Shown: positions 1-11,655 of the stretch, one piece after another
How the letters are laid out: each line of letters opens with the position of its first letter
Position numbering within the stretch: position 1 is the first letter of the stretch
Origin: an uncultured Hyphomonadaceae bacterium
Lineage (GTDB): Bacteria; Pseudomonadota; Alphaproteobacteria; Caulobacterales; Hyphomonadaceae
Direction of reading: 5' to 3'
NCBI GenBank assembly: GCA_913057945.1
Contig: CAJXOF010000004.1
Location: 124,001 to 188,000 of the forward strand
DNA: 64,000 bases
The notes under the pieces: generated by a model
Databases searched by the model: none
Told to the model about the DNA's origin: nothing
The model's input: the letters and a program-made list of their open reading frames with translations, nothing else
Translations under genes and position numbers: made by a program

Positions 1-722
1 CGGGTAGAGTTGGTAAAACTCCGCTCGGTAATGTTCCGGGATATGAAGGTGTCACCGAAGCGGGTTCTTTGCTACTAACTTCGCCTAGGGATGTGCGAGG
101 ATTAGCCGGTGTCCGACTTCGGTACGCGGATGCTGACAAAGATGACAACTTCAAGATTTTCATCCCTACGCTCCGTCGTACTCGCACTCTTACTGGTACC
201 AATGGCCAAGATCCAATTGCTCCGTCTCTGGAGCTCACTTGGGACGAATGGCGTAGTCAGTGGACCAAAACTGATAAACGCAAATTCAAGTACACCATGG
301 TTAAAGAGGGCTTCGTATTAGCCGCACCGGAGGTTGGTGCAGCATACGATCCTTATCGTCCGGATGAGGCGCATTGCGCTTTGACGGGAATTGTTGACAT
401 GGAGCTGAGGCCGGTATGGGTTTATGATATCGATGATCTCACCAACAGCTACCAGTACTCCAAAAAACGCATTTGGGTAGATAAGGAACTCTACTATACC
501 CAGTGGATGGAAATGTACGATCGTCGGGGTAACCTATGGCGGACTTGGGACGATTCACGCTGGTGGCAGCCCACAACGGGACGCGCAATGTGGCGTTCAT
601 TGATTATTCCAAACTTGATTTCACAACGGCACACGATACTCAGCATGTCGTCGGATTGGGAGAAAGTTGATCAGATGGACAATTCTTTGTTCGACGTCGA
701 TAAATTGAGAGACAAACGCTAG
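1..722 (+). CDS. DUF1329 family protein, 5' truncated by window edge
   Basis: Frame 3 is open from the first bases with no start codon, so the gene begins outside the window; about 240 C-terminal residues are visible. The sequence has the DUF1329 look: a segment reading LTSPRDVRGLAGVRLRY, then basic and aromatic residues (IPTLRRTRT), and a Trp/Tyr-rich second half. DUF1329 proteins are thought to be outer-membrane or periplasmic lipoprotein-sorting-like proteins and are often found next to catabolic clusters for hydrophobic substrates. The exact role is unknown. A stem-loop follows directly (730-760). Family call is by recognition, not by a search. Confidence 0.75.
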   Translation, partial: GRVGKTPLGNVPGYEGVTEAGSLLLTSPRDVRGLAGVRLRYADADKDDNFKIFIPTLRRTRTLTGTNGQDPIAPSLELTWDEWRSQWTKTDKRKFKYTMVKEGFVLAAPEVGAAYDPYRPDEAHCALTGIVDMELRPVWVYDIDDLTNSYQYSKKRIWVDKELYYTQWMEMYDRRGNLWRTWDDSRWWQPTTGRAMWRSLIIPNLISQRHTILSMSSDWEKVDQMDNSLFDVDKLRDKR

Positions 723-729
723 TCACTCT

Positions 730-760
730 CGGGTTGGCATTCATCAAGATTGCCAACCCG
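730..760 (+). terminator. Stem-loop after the DUF1329 gene, possible terminator
   Basis: CGGGTTGGCA at 730-739 pairs perfectly with TGCCAACCCG at 751-760 around an 11-nt loop. It starts 8 nt after the stop codon. There is no T-tract after it, so it may be a weak terminator or a 3'-end stabilising hairpin. Confidence 0.5.
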
Positions 761-897
761 CACGTGCTGCCGAGCTACGATTCACACCGAAGAAAATTGG
801 AACTATTCCGTCTTGGTCACAGGCCGGAAACTGGTTGTGCGGTTGTAAAGAACATAGTGGCGGCAAGGCGGACCCGGCAGTATTGGAAGACATTCTT

Positions 898-2784
898 ATG
901 GGAAGTTATAGAACGACATACCAGAAATGGGAATCGGCACCTGATAAGTTTTGGGAGGCAGCGTCTCATGCCGTGGAGTGGTATAGACCTTACGACGTAC
1001 TCAGAGAATCGAAAGATCATGCGACCCGTTGGTTTGTCGGCGCCGAATGCAACATATGCTGGAATGCTTTGGACCGTCATGTGCGCGATGGCCGTGGAGA
1101 TGATCTGGCGTTGATTTACGATAGCGCAATGACGGGAGCGGTGCGGAAGTATACTTATTCTGAACTACTCGATGAGGTTGGTATACTTGCGACCGTGCTA
1201 AAAGAGCGTGGGGTGAATGCCGGCGATCGGGTCTTGATTTACATGCCAATGGTTCCCGAGGCTGTGATTGCGATGCTTGCGACGGCGCGCATCGGAGCAG
1301 TCCATGTGGTCGTATTCGGGGGGTTCGCAGCTAGAGAGCTTGCCACTCGAATCGAGGACGCGACGCCAAGAATTGTGTTGTCAGCGTCCTGCGGGCTCGA
1401 GCCTGGTCGTATCGTTGAGTACAAGCCTCTCCTTGATGAGGCGATCAGGCTCAGCCCGCACAAACCTGAGTGTTCAATCATTTTCCAGCGTTCTAGCAGG
1501 ACGTGCGAGCTTGAGCATGAGCGGGACTTCGACTGGGCCGCCCTGGTTGAAACCGCAAGAACGGCTGGCGAGAGAGCCGAATGTGTGAGCGTGGCGTCTA
1601 CCGACCCGCTATACATTCTGCATACATCGGGGACGACTGGAAAGCCGAAGGGTATCGTCAGGGATCACGGGGGGTATGCGGTCGCTCTCAAATGGTCGAT
1701 GGAATATGTATACAATGTCAAACCGGGAGAGGTGTTCTGGGCCGCATCGGATGTAGGATGGGTCGTCGGTCATTCGTATATTGTGTATGGTCCGCTTCTT
1801 AACGCCAGTACGACGATACTGTTTGAAGGAAAGCCGGTCGGAACACCAGACGCTGCAACCTTTTGGAGGGTGATTGAGCGGCACCGGGTTAATACGCTCT
1901 TTACGGCACCCACGGCGTTAAGGGCGATCAAGAAAGTCGACCCAGCAGGCTCATTATTTTCCGGTTACGATCATTCCGGTTTCAGACAGCTGTTCCTTGC
2001 GGGTGAACGAGCAGATCCTGACACGATCCAGTGGGCACAGCGTCTCCTTGATGTGCCAGTCGTAGATCACTGGTGGCAGACTGAAACAGGGTGGCCGATC
2101 GCAGCCAATCCGTTGGGAATAGAACAGCTGCCAACAGAATATGGTTCTAGCACAGTTCCTATGCCTGGATTTGATGTTCGCATTGTGGATGAGAGCGGTA
2201 CTGAAATGCCGCAAGGTGGGCACGGAGCTATTGTCATAAAGCTGCCGCTTCCACCGGGGTGTTTGCTGTCACTGTGGGAAGACGATGAGGCATTTCTAAA
2301 ATCATACTTTGAGGAATACCCCGGATACTACAAGACCGGGGATGCCGGATATATAGACGATAAGGGCTACATCTTCGTCATGAGCCGCGTTGACGACATT
2401 ATTAACGTTGCGGGTCATCGCCTGTCCACTGGTGCAATCGAGGAAGTGGTGGCGGCGCATCCAGATGTCGCGGAGTGCGCCGTTATTGGAGTTGCAGATT
2501 CTTTGAAGGGAGAATTACCAATTGGGCTCATCGTTTTGAACGATGGGGTCACGCGTGCAGAGGAAGAAATTACGAGAGAAATCGTAAACTTGGTGAGAAC
2601 CGAAATTGGTCCGGTAACTGCCTTCAAGCGCGTCATCGTTGTCGATCAACTTCCAAAAACAAGGTCGGGAAAGATTCTACGGAAAACGATCAAGAGCATT
2701 GCGGAGTCGCAAGACTATGTAGTTCCGGCGACGATCGATGACCCGCAGGTATTGAATGATATCACTTCAGCCATTGCTCGGTAG
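898..2784 (+). CDS. prpE: Propionyl-CoA synthetase-like acyl-CoA ligase
   Basis: A 628-residue ANL-superfamily acyl-CoA synthetase, closest in feel to propionyl-CoA synthetase PrpE. It would activate a short carboxylic acid with ATP and CoA through an acyl-AMP. The P-loop-like motif HTSGTTGKPKG lies near residues 240-250, the adenine-binding motif DHWWQTETGWP near 386-396, and the catalytic lysine is K592 in TRSGKILRK. The ATG at 898 is chosen because GGAAG lies 9 nt upstream and the length fits the family; an earlier in-frame TTG at 835 has no support. In this cluster it may activate the short acid released by the meta-cleavage hydrolase (propionate or isobutyrate from alkylbenzenes); that is inference. 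Confidence 0.85.
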   Translation: MGSYRTTYQKWESAPDKFWEAASHAVEWYRPYDVLRESKDHATRWFVGAECNICWNALDRHVRDGRGDDLALIYDSAMTGAVRKYTYSELLDEVGILATVLKERGVNAGDRVLIYMPMVPEAVIAMLATARIGAVHVVVFGGFAARELATRIEDATPRIVLSASCGLEPGRIVEYKPLLDEAIRLSPHKPECSIIFQRSSRTCELEHERDFDWAALVETARTAGERAECVSVASTDPLYILHTSGTTGKPKGIVRDHGGYAVALKWSMEYVYNVKPGEVFWAASDVGWVVGHSYIVYGPLLNASTTILFEGKPVGTPDAATFWRVIERHRVNTLFTAPTALRAIKKVDPAGSLFSGYDHSGFRQLFLAGERADPDTIQWAQRLLDVPVVDHWWQTETGWPIAANPLGIEQLPTEYGSSTVPMPGFDVRIVDESGTEMPQGGHGAIVIKLPLPPGCLLSLWEDDEAFLKSYFEEYPGYYKTGDAGYIDDKGYIFVMSRVDDIINVAGHRLSTGAIEEVVAAHPDVAECAVIGVADSLKGELPIGLIVLNDGVTRAEEEITREIVNLVRTEIGPVTAFKRVIVVDQLPKTRSGKILRKTIKSIAESQDYVVPATIDDPQVLNDITSAIAR

Positions 2785-2876
2785 GCGCGTATCCGGCCTC
2801 ACCACAATGGCAAATGTCTTGGCGGCCCACGGATGAGTAATTTTTGAATCTGGAATTGACGCCAGAAAGGGAAAAC

Positions 2877-3860
2877 ATGAAAGCTTATATCTACGAGAAT
2901 ACAGGGCCAGCTGCGGACGTATTGACGCTGCGGGAGATGGTGATGCCGGCGCCTGGGGCCGGCGAAGTTCGGGTGCGGTTAAAATGGTCGGGTGTGAACC
3001 CTTCTGATGTCAAAACCCGCAGTGGGCACATCCCCTCCACAATCCCATTTCCACGCATTCCTCATAGTGACGGAGCCGGACTGGTTGATATGATTGGTGA
3101 TGGCGTTGACGATTTTCAGCCGGGCGATGCGGTTTGGGTCTGGAATGCCGCATGGAACAGAAGCAATGGAACTGCCGCTGAGTTCGTTGTGCTGCCTTCT
3201 GAGCAGGTCGAGCATATGCCGGACGGGCTGGCGCTTGAGAACGGTGCATGTCTCGGCATTCCTGCAATGACCGCCTGTCATGCCGTCGCAACTGACGGAG
3301 GAGTTCGAGGGCAGATTGTCCTCGTCGCGGGTGGCGCAGGTGCGGTTGGCCATTACGCGATTCAGGCGGCAAAATTTTGTGGTGCCAGAATTGTCATTGC
3401 GACAGTCAGCAGTGAGGAGAAGGCGGCCCTAGCGAGGCGCGCAGGAGCAGATTTTGTATTCAACTACAAAACAGACACGCTGGTCGAAGAAATCAACAAG
3501 GTTACGGACCATCGGGGCGTCGACCGGATAATCGAAGTAGACCTGGCTGCCAACATTCAAACAGACGTGGCGATTATGAAAGAGGGGGGGCTGGCCGTCA
3601 TCTATGGCAGCAGTCAAAAAGAAATCGCTTTACCTTTCTCGCCGTCAATCGGACGCAATATCTGTTATCGCTTTTTCATCGTGTACAAATTATCCAGGTC
3701 AGATAGGCAAAGAGCCCTGTTGGTGCTCCAAGACATGCTTAAGGACAAGAACGTCCTGCATAATATTGCAAAAAAGGTGAGCTTTGCAAATCTCGTGGAA
3801 GCCCATGAACTGGTTGAGAGCGGAGCGTTGCCGGGCAACGTCGTTTTGAGAATTGAATAG
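2877..3860 (+). CDS. Zinc-independent quinone oxidoreductase (MDR family)
   Basis: A 327-residue medium-chain dehydrogenase/reductase of the zeta-crystallin/NADPH:quinone reductase type. The N-terminal GroES-like domain contains WSGVNPSDVKTRSG, a quinone-reductase hallmark. The Rossmann motif AGGAGAVGHYAIQAAK lies near residues 149-164. No structural-zinc cysteine cluster is visible. The start at 2877 has AGAAAGG 7-13 nt upstream and gives the usual family length. It lies 92 bp after the acyl-CoA ligase on the same strand. The substrate is unknown; it could be an enone or quinone in aromatic catabolism. Confidence 0.8.
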   Translation: MKAYIYENTGPAADVLTLREMVMPAPGAGEVRVRLKWSGVNPSDVKTRSGHIPSTIPFPRIPHSDGAGLVDMIGDGVDDFQPGDAVWVWNAAWNRSNGTAAEFVVLPSEQVEHMPDGLALENGACLGIPAMTACHAVATDGGVRGQIVLVAGGAGAVGHYAIQAAKFCGARIVIATVSSEEKAALARRAGADFVFNYKTDTLVEEINKVTDHRGVDRIIEVDLAANIQTDVAIMKEGGLAVIYGSSQKEIALPFSPSIGRNICYRFFIVYKLSRSDRQRALLVLQDMLKDKNVLHNIAKKVSFANLVEAHELVESGALPGNVVLRIE

Positions 3861-3994
3861 TTCGGCGGAGAGCTATGCTGTCAAGTTATTTGGAGCAGCA
3901 GGATACCTCCCGAGGGGCTTTCCGGACTTGCTTTTTGGAACCGGCCTTCACGGACGCACAGAGACAATTTTGATTTCTGATTTCGGAAAAAATC

Positions 3995-5035
3995 ATGCAA
4001 CAAAGAAGCTCACAATTCTTGACTGTCGGCTCTGCCCGAATTCACGCCGTGTGCGAAGGCGAAGGCCCACTAGTCATACTCGTTCACGGCTTTCCGGAGT
4101 CCTGGTATTCGTGGCGCCACCAGCTTTCAGCTTTAGCCGAGGCCGGTTACCAGGCCGTTGCCATTGATCTAAGAGGCTATGGGCGATCATCCAAATTCTT
4201 GGACTCCGAATATTATCTGATCAAGTCTGTTGTCGAGGACATCGTGGGTGTGGTCAGGGCGTTAGGTGCCTCAAGTGCCGTTGTCGTTGGGCATGACTGG
4301 GGGGCAATGATTGCCTGGACAGCGGCCTGGTTGCATCCTGAAATCTTCCGTGGCGTTGTGGGGCTTGCAATTCCTTTCTCTGGGCGCGGGCTAATTGCTC
4401 TGCCTGGCTCTCCTTTCGGTGAACGCTCTCCAGAAGATATTCATAAAGAATTGGCTGGACCAGACCAACAATTCTATCAGGACTATTTTGGTTCGCTGGC
4501 ACCGGCCATACGGGAATTCGAAGAAGATTCGGGTGGTTGGATACGTGACGTTCTGTGGGCCTTTTCAGGCGAGAGTATGAAGGCTGCGGGTTTTTCTGGC
4601 CTTTTGGACTTACCGCAAGTGGACATCATACGTGCGAGCGCCCTTAGTATACCGTTTGGTGCTCGAATGCGGGACAAAATGCATGCGCCCGCCGATCTTC
4701 CGGTCTGGTTGAGAACGGATGATTTGGAGTTCTATACGCAGGAGTTCGAGCGGTCAGGAATGATAGGGCCTTTTTCCTATTATCGAAGTATTCAAAACAG
4801 TTGGGAGCAGCTTGAGTTATATGACGGCACTCAACTTCTTCCGCCTGCGATGTTTATTGGAGGAGAATGTGATGTCACGACAGGATGGGGACTAGAGGCA
4901 ATTGATCGTGTAGGCGAGTTCGTTCCGAATTATGTCGGGTCACACATTCTGTCCGGATGCGGTCATTGGATCCAACAAGAACGGCCTGAGGAAGTAAATG
5001 AATTGGTTTTGGGATTCATGAGAGAGCTTGTTTGA
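3995..5035 (+). CDS. Epoxide hydrolase-type alpha/beta hydrolase
   Basis: A 346-residue alpha/beta hydrolase with the soluble epoxide hydrolase signature. HGFP (31-34) is the oxyanion motif. The nucleophile is Asp101 in GHDWGA, not Ser. The second acid is probably Asp293 (GECDVT) and the base His324 (GCGHW). A nucleophilic Asp in this context is typical of epoxide hydrolases, and of haloalkane dehalogenases at the family border; the HGFP motif favours epoxide hydrolase. The ATG has only a weak purine-rich stretch upstream. It could detoxify an arene or alkene epoxide, but the substrate cannot be read from sequence. Confidence 0.8.
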   Translation: MQQRSSQFLTVGSARIHAVCEGEGPLVILVHGFPESWYSWRHQLSALAEAGYQAVAIDLRGYGRSSKFLDSEYYLIKSVVEDIVGVVRALGASSAVVVGHDWGAMIAWTAAWLHPEIFRGVVGLAIPFSGRGLIALPGSPFGERSPEDIHKELAGPDQQFYQDYFGSLAPAIREFEEDSGGWIRDVLWAFSGESMKAAGFSGLLDLPQVDIIRASALSIPFGARMRDKMHAPADLPVWLRTDDLEFYTQEFERSGMIGPFSYYRSIQNSWEQLELYDGTQLLPPAMFIGGECDVTTGWGLEAIDRVGEFVPNYVGSHILSGCGHWIQQERPEEVNELVLGFMRELV

Positions 5036-5054
5036 GGCGCGCTACGCGGAAGTG

Positions 5055-5070
5055 CGCACGCTAACGTGCG
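5055..5070. terminator. Small hairpin after the epoxide hydrolase
   Basis: CGCACG (5055-5060) and CGTGCG (5065-5070) form a 6-bp stem with a CTAA loop, about 20 nt after the stop codon. It is followed only by a weak T-rich stretch. It may end the upstream transcription unit. Confidence 0.3.
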
Positions 5071-5204
5071 TCTGTATTATCTCCCGAGTGAACATTTTAT
5101 CAGGCGCTTGGGCAAAGGATAATGAACACGAATTTTCGGGCGTGCGTGGGACTCTATGGCCCAGACGGAATGCTGAGAAATTGGGGAATGCATCCTGAAT
5201 TTTG

Positions 5205-5234
5205 TTGACATAAGAAAAAAAATAATTTTATTTG
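5205..5234 (+). promoter_or_regulatory. Putative promoter of the GntR regulator
   Basis: In the 240-bp gap before the regulator there is a perfect TTGACA (5205-5210), then a very AT-rich stretch with a possible weak -10 (TATTTG) 18 nt later. The spacing is plausible and the -10 is poor. GntR proteins often bind near their own promoter, but no clear operator was recognised. Confidence 0.35.
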
Positions 5235-5275
5235 ATAAAAAAGAATAATCCAAGGTGAGGAAGAGGCTATCAATC

Positions 5276-6013
5276 ATGTCCACGGGTGAAATGTTCCAGC
5301 GTCGGACGGAAACTGAGTCCGAATCAGACGGGCCTCGGAGCCTGATTGAGTCGACTTACGAGCAGTTGAGTCTCGATATTGTACACGGCAAGTATGGGTC
5401 GGGTGACAAGCTGCGACTTCAGCCACTAAGTGAAAATTATGGAGTGAGTGTTGGCACTGTGAGGGAGTCGTTATCTCTCCTCGTGTCGGATGGGCTCGTC
5501 CTTACTCAATCCCAAAAAGGTTTTCGAGTGGCGCCGATGTCGCTTGTTGATTTCGAGGATTTGACCAAGGCGCGGGTCCTGCTGGAAGCATCAGCGTTGC
5601 GGGATAGTATCGTATCCGGGAAAGATGACTGGGAAGGTCGGGTTGTCCAAGCATATCACCAACTGTCCCTTGCGGAGAAAAGGCTCGAAGCTAATCCAAT
5701 CGCAGGATTCGAGATATGGGAGCAGCGCAATCAGGAATTTCATGATGCGCTCGTATCGGCTTCTTCCTCTCGCTGGGTGCAGAAGTTCCGAGTTATTCTC
5801 TACAAGCAAGCGGAACGCTACCGGCGGTTGTCTACAGCCAGTCGAGTAAGCCCTGGCGTGTTGGCTCATTCTGAACACGAGAAGATTTTCGAGTTGGCCA
5901 TTGCGCGTGACGCCGATGCGGCGGTTGAGGCGCTATCTTTTCATATTTGGTCAGCCGTAGAATTCTTGAAGGGGCGTGGTCTGATTTTGGAAAGTCCGGA
6001 CAAGGAAGGCTAA
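5276..6013 (+). CDS. GntR/FadR-type (FCD) transcriptional regulator
   Basis: A 245-residue regulator. The N-terminal winged helix-turn-helix (about residues 25-90) contains LSENYGVSVGTVRESLSLL and a wing ending QKGFRV, typical of GntR. The all-helical C-terminal half with ALRDSI, EFHDAL and a late HEKIFELAIARD looks like an FCD ligand domain. The ATG at 5276 has AGGAAGAGG about 9 nt upstream; a GTG at 5255 in the same frame falls within that purine-rich stretch. It stands immediately upstream of the dioxygenase genes on the same strand and is the likely regulator of the aromatic cluster. The ligand is unknown, perhaps an aromatic acid or a ring-cleavage product. Confidence 0.88.
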   Translation: MSTGEMFQRRTETESESDGPRSLIESTYEQLSLDIVHGKYGSGDKLRLQPLSENYGVSVGTVRESLSLLVSDGLVLTQSQKGFRVAPMSLVDFEDLTKARVLLEASALRDSIVSGKDDWEGRVVQAYHQLSLAEKRLEANPIAGFEIWEQRNQEFHDALVSASSSRWVQKFRVILYKQAERYRRLSTASRVSPGVLAHSEHEKIFELAIARDADAAVEALSFHIWSAVEFLKGRGLILESPDKEG

Positions 6014-6037
6014 TTCTGCCGGCAGGCCTCATATTAA

Positions 6038-7462
<1,425 letters not shown>

Positions 7463-7576
7463 GGAGGTCTGTGAGCGGATCACCCGTTTCGTAGGCAGAG
7501 CGAAGTGCGCTCAACCGATAGTTCTATTAACCCTCGCGAATAACGGGCGCATAAATCGCGCAAATTGGAGATAATT

Positions 7577-8474
<898 letters not shown>

Positions 8475-8475
<1 letters not shown>

Positions 8476-9704
8476 TGCAGAGTTTCGCGATCATAGGTGC
8501 GGGTCTGGCGGGGGCGACAGCGTGTCGGTCGCTCAGAGACCAGGGGTTTGAGGGAAAGATTTTCCTCTTTGGCGACGAGCCGTATGAGCCATATGATCGA
8601 CCCTCTTTGTCCAAGTCTGCTTTAGCGACCAAATCTGCCCCCCCTTTGTTAATGGGTTGTAATTGGAGCGAAGAATTCAGGGTCGAGAAATGTCTGGGAG
8701 TTCGCGTTGAAACAATAGACTTGCCCTCGATGCGTATTGAGGTGAGCTCTGGCTCGGACCTCAAGTTTGACAAGCTCCTTTTTGCCACTGGGTCTCGGGC
8801 GCGGTCTCTGCGTCTAGATGCGCATAGCGAGACGCCGGGACTTTACTCACTGCGGACACTTGACGATTGCGTGGCTCTACAGGGAGCAATCTCCCCTGGG
8901 GCACAAGTCATCATCATCGGGGGAGGCCTCATTGGATGTGAGCTTGCCACTACAATTCAGAAGATGGGTGCAAAGGCGATTATCCTTGAGACTGCCAATG
9001 AGCTCTTGTTGCGTGTTCTGGGCAAGACAATAGGCTCGTGGTGTCGAGAGGAATTGGAGGCCATAGGGGTTGAAGTCCACACGGGCGTCTCAATTACTCA
9101 TGTAGATCTAGACCCCTCGTTCCGGGAAGTACGATGCGGCGACGGAAGAAGATTTTCTGGTGATCTGGCAATCGTCAGCGTTGGTGCGGAGCCGGTCACC
9201 GCTTTAGCAGAGCATGCTGGATTGGCGTGCGCGAGGGGCATCATTGTAAATTCAGTTGGTATGGCTTCAAGCGACACGGTGTACGCAGCGGGCGATGTCG
9301 CAAGTTGGCCTCTCAGGAGCGGAGGGCGCCGCAGTCTGGAGACTTATCTGAATTCTCAAAACCAGGCGGCTGTGGCTGCGGGAGCAATGCTCGGAAAGGG
9401 TGAGCCAGCACCGCAAGTTCCGATTTCTTGGACGGAGATAGCGGGGCATCGGATACAGATGATGGGCGAAGTCACTGGTCCTGGCGATGTCGTCACTCGG
9501 GTTGATCCCGGAGGGACCGGAATGACGGTGTGTCGATTGAATGGTGGGGAGCTTCAATCTGTTGTTTCAATAAACCAGCCGGCAGATTTTTCTTTCGCAT
9601 CAAAAATCATTGAACGGAGGATGCAGGTAGATGCGAAATCAATTCGTGATCCACTCATTCGTATGAAAGACGTTTTCAAATTGGCGGCAAAGACGGTCGC
9701 GTGA
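8475..9704 (+). CDS. bphA4: NADH:ferredoxin reductase of the dioxygenase
   Basis: A 409-residue FAD- and NAD-binding reductase. The FAD dinucleotide motif GAGLAG is at 8-13, with EPYDRPSLSK following, as in BphA4/TodA. The NAD motif IIIGGGLIGCELA is near residues 146-158. The second FAD motif VYAAGDVASWP is in the C-terminal third. It passes electrons from NADH to the Rieske ferredoxin. The ATG at 8475 shares its A with the ferredoxin stop codon. It completes a full four-gene dioxygenase set. Confidence 0.9.
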
Positions 9705-9755
9705 AGTACAATAAGTACGGATACACACTAAAATCAAAAAGACAGGGAGAAGACA

Positions 9756-10634
9756 ATGAGCGTTAAGAAGTTGGGATATCTGGGTTTTTCTGCATCAAAC
9801 ATTGATGCGTGGCGGGATTACGCAACCGGAACGTTAGGGCTAATGGATGCTGGGACGAGAAATGACACTCTCTTTCTGAGAATGGATTCTCGAAATTGGC
9901 GGGTTGCAGTCCATCCAGGTGCGGCAGATGATCTTTTGTATGCGGGGTTCGAAGCTTCGAATCGAGCCGAGATGCTTGAGATCGCTGAAAGACTAAAGGA
10001 AATGGGTATCTCCGTCGAGCAGGCCGATTCCAAGCTGTTGGCGCAACGGGGAGTGATTGATTTGGTATCCTGCCTTGATCCGTCAGGGATCAAGATTGAG
10101 GTGTATTATGGTGCCAGCGAACTCTACGAAGAGCCGTTTATTTCGCCTACGGGTGTATCTGGATTTCTAACTCAGGATCAGGGACTTGGGCACTATGTCC
10201 TGAGTGTTGAAGATATTGAACGTTCTTTGGATTTCTACATCCGTGGACTGGGAATGGAGCTATCCGACATCATCGACTGGCAGGTCAATCCGGACGTGAA
10301 GCTTCAGGTGAACTTTCTCCATTGCAACAGGCGCCATCATAGCCTGGCATTAATCCAAGCGCCCGCCTCCAAGAAGTTACACCACTTTATGCTGGAAGTA
10401 AGCTCGTTCGATGATGTCGGGCGCGCATATGATCGCGTGTCAGAGAAGAATGAGATCGTGATGACGCTCGGTCGGCACACAAATGACCACATGTATTCGT
10501 TCTACGGCGTCACGCCTTCCGGCTTTGCTGTCGAGTATGGATGGGGCGCTCGACCCATCGAGTCAGATTGGTCTGTCGTCCGATATGACAGCATCAGCAT
10601 GTGGGGACATAAGTTTATGGGCACAGGAGCTTGA
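9756..10634 (+). CDS. bphC: Extradiol dioxygenase, 2,3-dihydroxybiphenyl 1,2-dioxygenase type
   Basis: A 292-residue type I two-domain extradiol dioxygenase that cleaves a catechol next to its hydroxyls. The Fe(II) ligands are H146 (GLGHYVLSV), H210 (LHHFMLEV) and E260 (GFAVEYGWG). The active-site residues H195, H241 and Y250 are also present at the canonical BphC numbering. The start has AGGGAGAAG about 5 nt upstream. It lies 51 bp after the reductase. The gene that should precede this step, a cis-dihydrodiol dehydrogenase, is not in the cluster. It could prefer a 3-alkylcatechol rather than 2,3-dihydroxybiphenyl. Confidence 0.92.
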   Translation: MSVKKLGYLGFSASNIDAWRDYATGTLGLMDAGTRNDTLFLRMDSRNWRVAVHPGAADDLLYAGFEASNRAEMLEIAERLKEMGISVEQADSKLLAQRGVIDLVSCLDPSGIKIEVYYGASELYEEPFISPTGVSGFLTQDQGLGHYVLSVEDIERSLDFYIRGLGMELSDIIDWQVNPDVKLQVNFLHCNRRHHSLALIQAPASKKLHHFMLEVSSFDDVGRAYDRVSEKNEIVMTLGRHTNDHMYSFYGVTPSGFAVEYGWGARPIESDWSVVRYDSISMWGHKFMGTGA

Positions 10635-10700
10635 GCGGCGCGTCCGCAAAACTGATCCAAATCCGTCCGACCCCCGACGCTGCATTTAGGAGATTCTAGC

Positions 10701-11555
10701 ATGGCCATTCAGAGCGTATCTGAAGATACCAACCCAGAGATCGCACGTAACATTGAAGTTCACGGTGTAAAGACGAACTATCATGATCTCGGCTCTGGGA
10801 AACCGCTCTTTCTGATTCACGGATCAGGGCCGGGGGTTTCAGCTTGGGCAAACTGGCGATTGGCAATGCCAAATTTTAGTGAGGTGGCCAGAGTAATTGC
10901 TCCTGATATGCTCGGGTTCGGATATTCGGAACGTCCGGGTAAAGACTACTATAATATGGAAAGTTGGCTCGACCAGGTTGTTGGGTTGATGGACGCTCTT
11001 GATATTGAACGGACCGATCTCGTAGGCAATTCCTTCGGGGGTGCGATTTCTCTTGCGATGGCCATTCGACACCCGGATAGAGTTCGGCGCATTGTTCTAA
11101 TGGGAAGCGCGGGTTTGGCGTTGGGGCTGAGTGAGGGACTTGACCAGGTTTGGGGGTATTCTCCATCCATTGAAAATATGCGCCGTTTGCTGGATATCTT
11201 TGCATATGATCGAAGTTTGGTAACGGATGAGCTTGCTGAACTACGGTACAAAGCAAGCATTCGTCCGGGTTTTCAGGAGTCATTCTCAGCGATGTTTCCT
11301 GCGCCTCGGGGGAGATGGCTGGAGCACTTGGCAAGTGATGAACGCGATATCCAGAAAATTCCTCATGAGGTTCTGGTTATTCATGGGCGTGAAGACGTGG
11401 TTGTGCCGCTGGAAAATGGCCTGCGGCTGTCGCAGTTAATCAAGAGGTCTCAGTTGCATGTCTTTGGAGAGTGCGGGCATTGGGCGCAAATTGAACATGC
11501 TGCGAGATTTGAAAAACTCGTCATGAATTTCATTCAGGAGGCGGAAGAAAAATAG
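10701..11555 (+). CDS. bphD: Meta-cleavage product hydrolase (BphD/CumD/TodF type)
   Basis: A 284-residue alpha/beta hydrolase that splits the C-C bond of the ring-cleavage product (HOPDA or a 6-alkyl analogue) into 2-hydroxypenta-2,4-dienoate and a short or aromatic acid. The oxyanion region reads HGSGPGVSAW (40-49). The catalytic triad is S111 (GNSFGG), D232 (GREDVVVP) and H260 (CGHWAQIE). It starts with ATG after AGGAG. It is the last enzyme of the pathway in the window: dienoate hydratase, aldolase and acetaldehyde dehydrogenase are missing. Confidence 0.9.
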   Translation: MAIQSVSEDTNPEIARNIEVHGVKTNYHDLGSGKPLFLIHGSGPGVSAWANWRLAMPNFSEVARVIAPDMLGFGYSERPGKDYYNMESWLDQVVGLMDALDIERTDLVGNSFGGAISLAMAIRHPDRVRRIVLMGSAGLALGLSEGLDQVWGYSPSIENMRRLLDIFAYDRSLVTDELAELRYKASIRPGFQESFSAMFPAPRGRWLEHLASDERDIQKIPHEVLVIHGREDVVVPLENGLRLSQLIKRSQLHVFGECGHWAQIEHAARFEKLVMNFIQEAEEK

Positions 11556-11611
11556 GTGCGGTGCGTCGTTAGTGCGAAACGAAAATATCTAAAATTCGTA
11601 TGCTGCAATTG

Positions 11612-11626
11612 ACTTAATAATTAAGT
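11612..11626. promoter_or_regulatory. 15-bp AT-rich palindrome upstream of small periplasmic gene
   Basis: ACTTAAT-A-ATTAAGT is a perfect inverted repeat about 30 bp before the start codon at 11656. It may be an operator or simply AT-rich promoter DNA. No matching regulator is recognised. Confidence 0.3.
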
Positions 11627-11655
11627 TCGAACAAGGACTAAAAAGGAGTGGTAAA

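Noticed and set aside
734-1114. 126-codon open frame overlapping the acyl-CoA ligase start
   Set aside because: No family features; it overlaps the ligase, which has a ribosome binding site and all ANL motifs.
3853-4167. 104-codon open frame between the quinone oxidoreductase and epoxide hydrolase
   Set aside because: It overlaps the epoxide hydrolase in another frame and has a low-complexity basic product.
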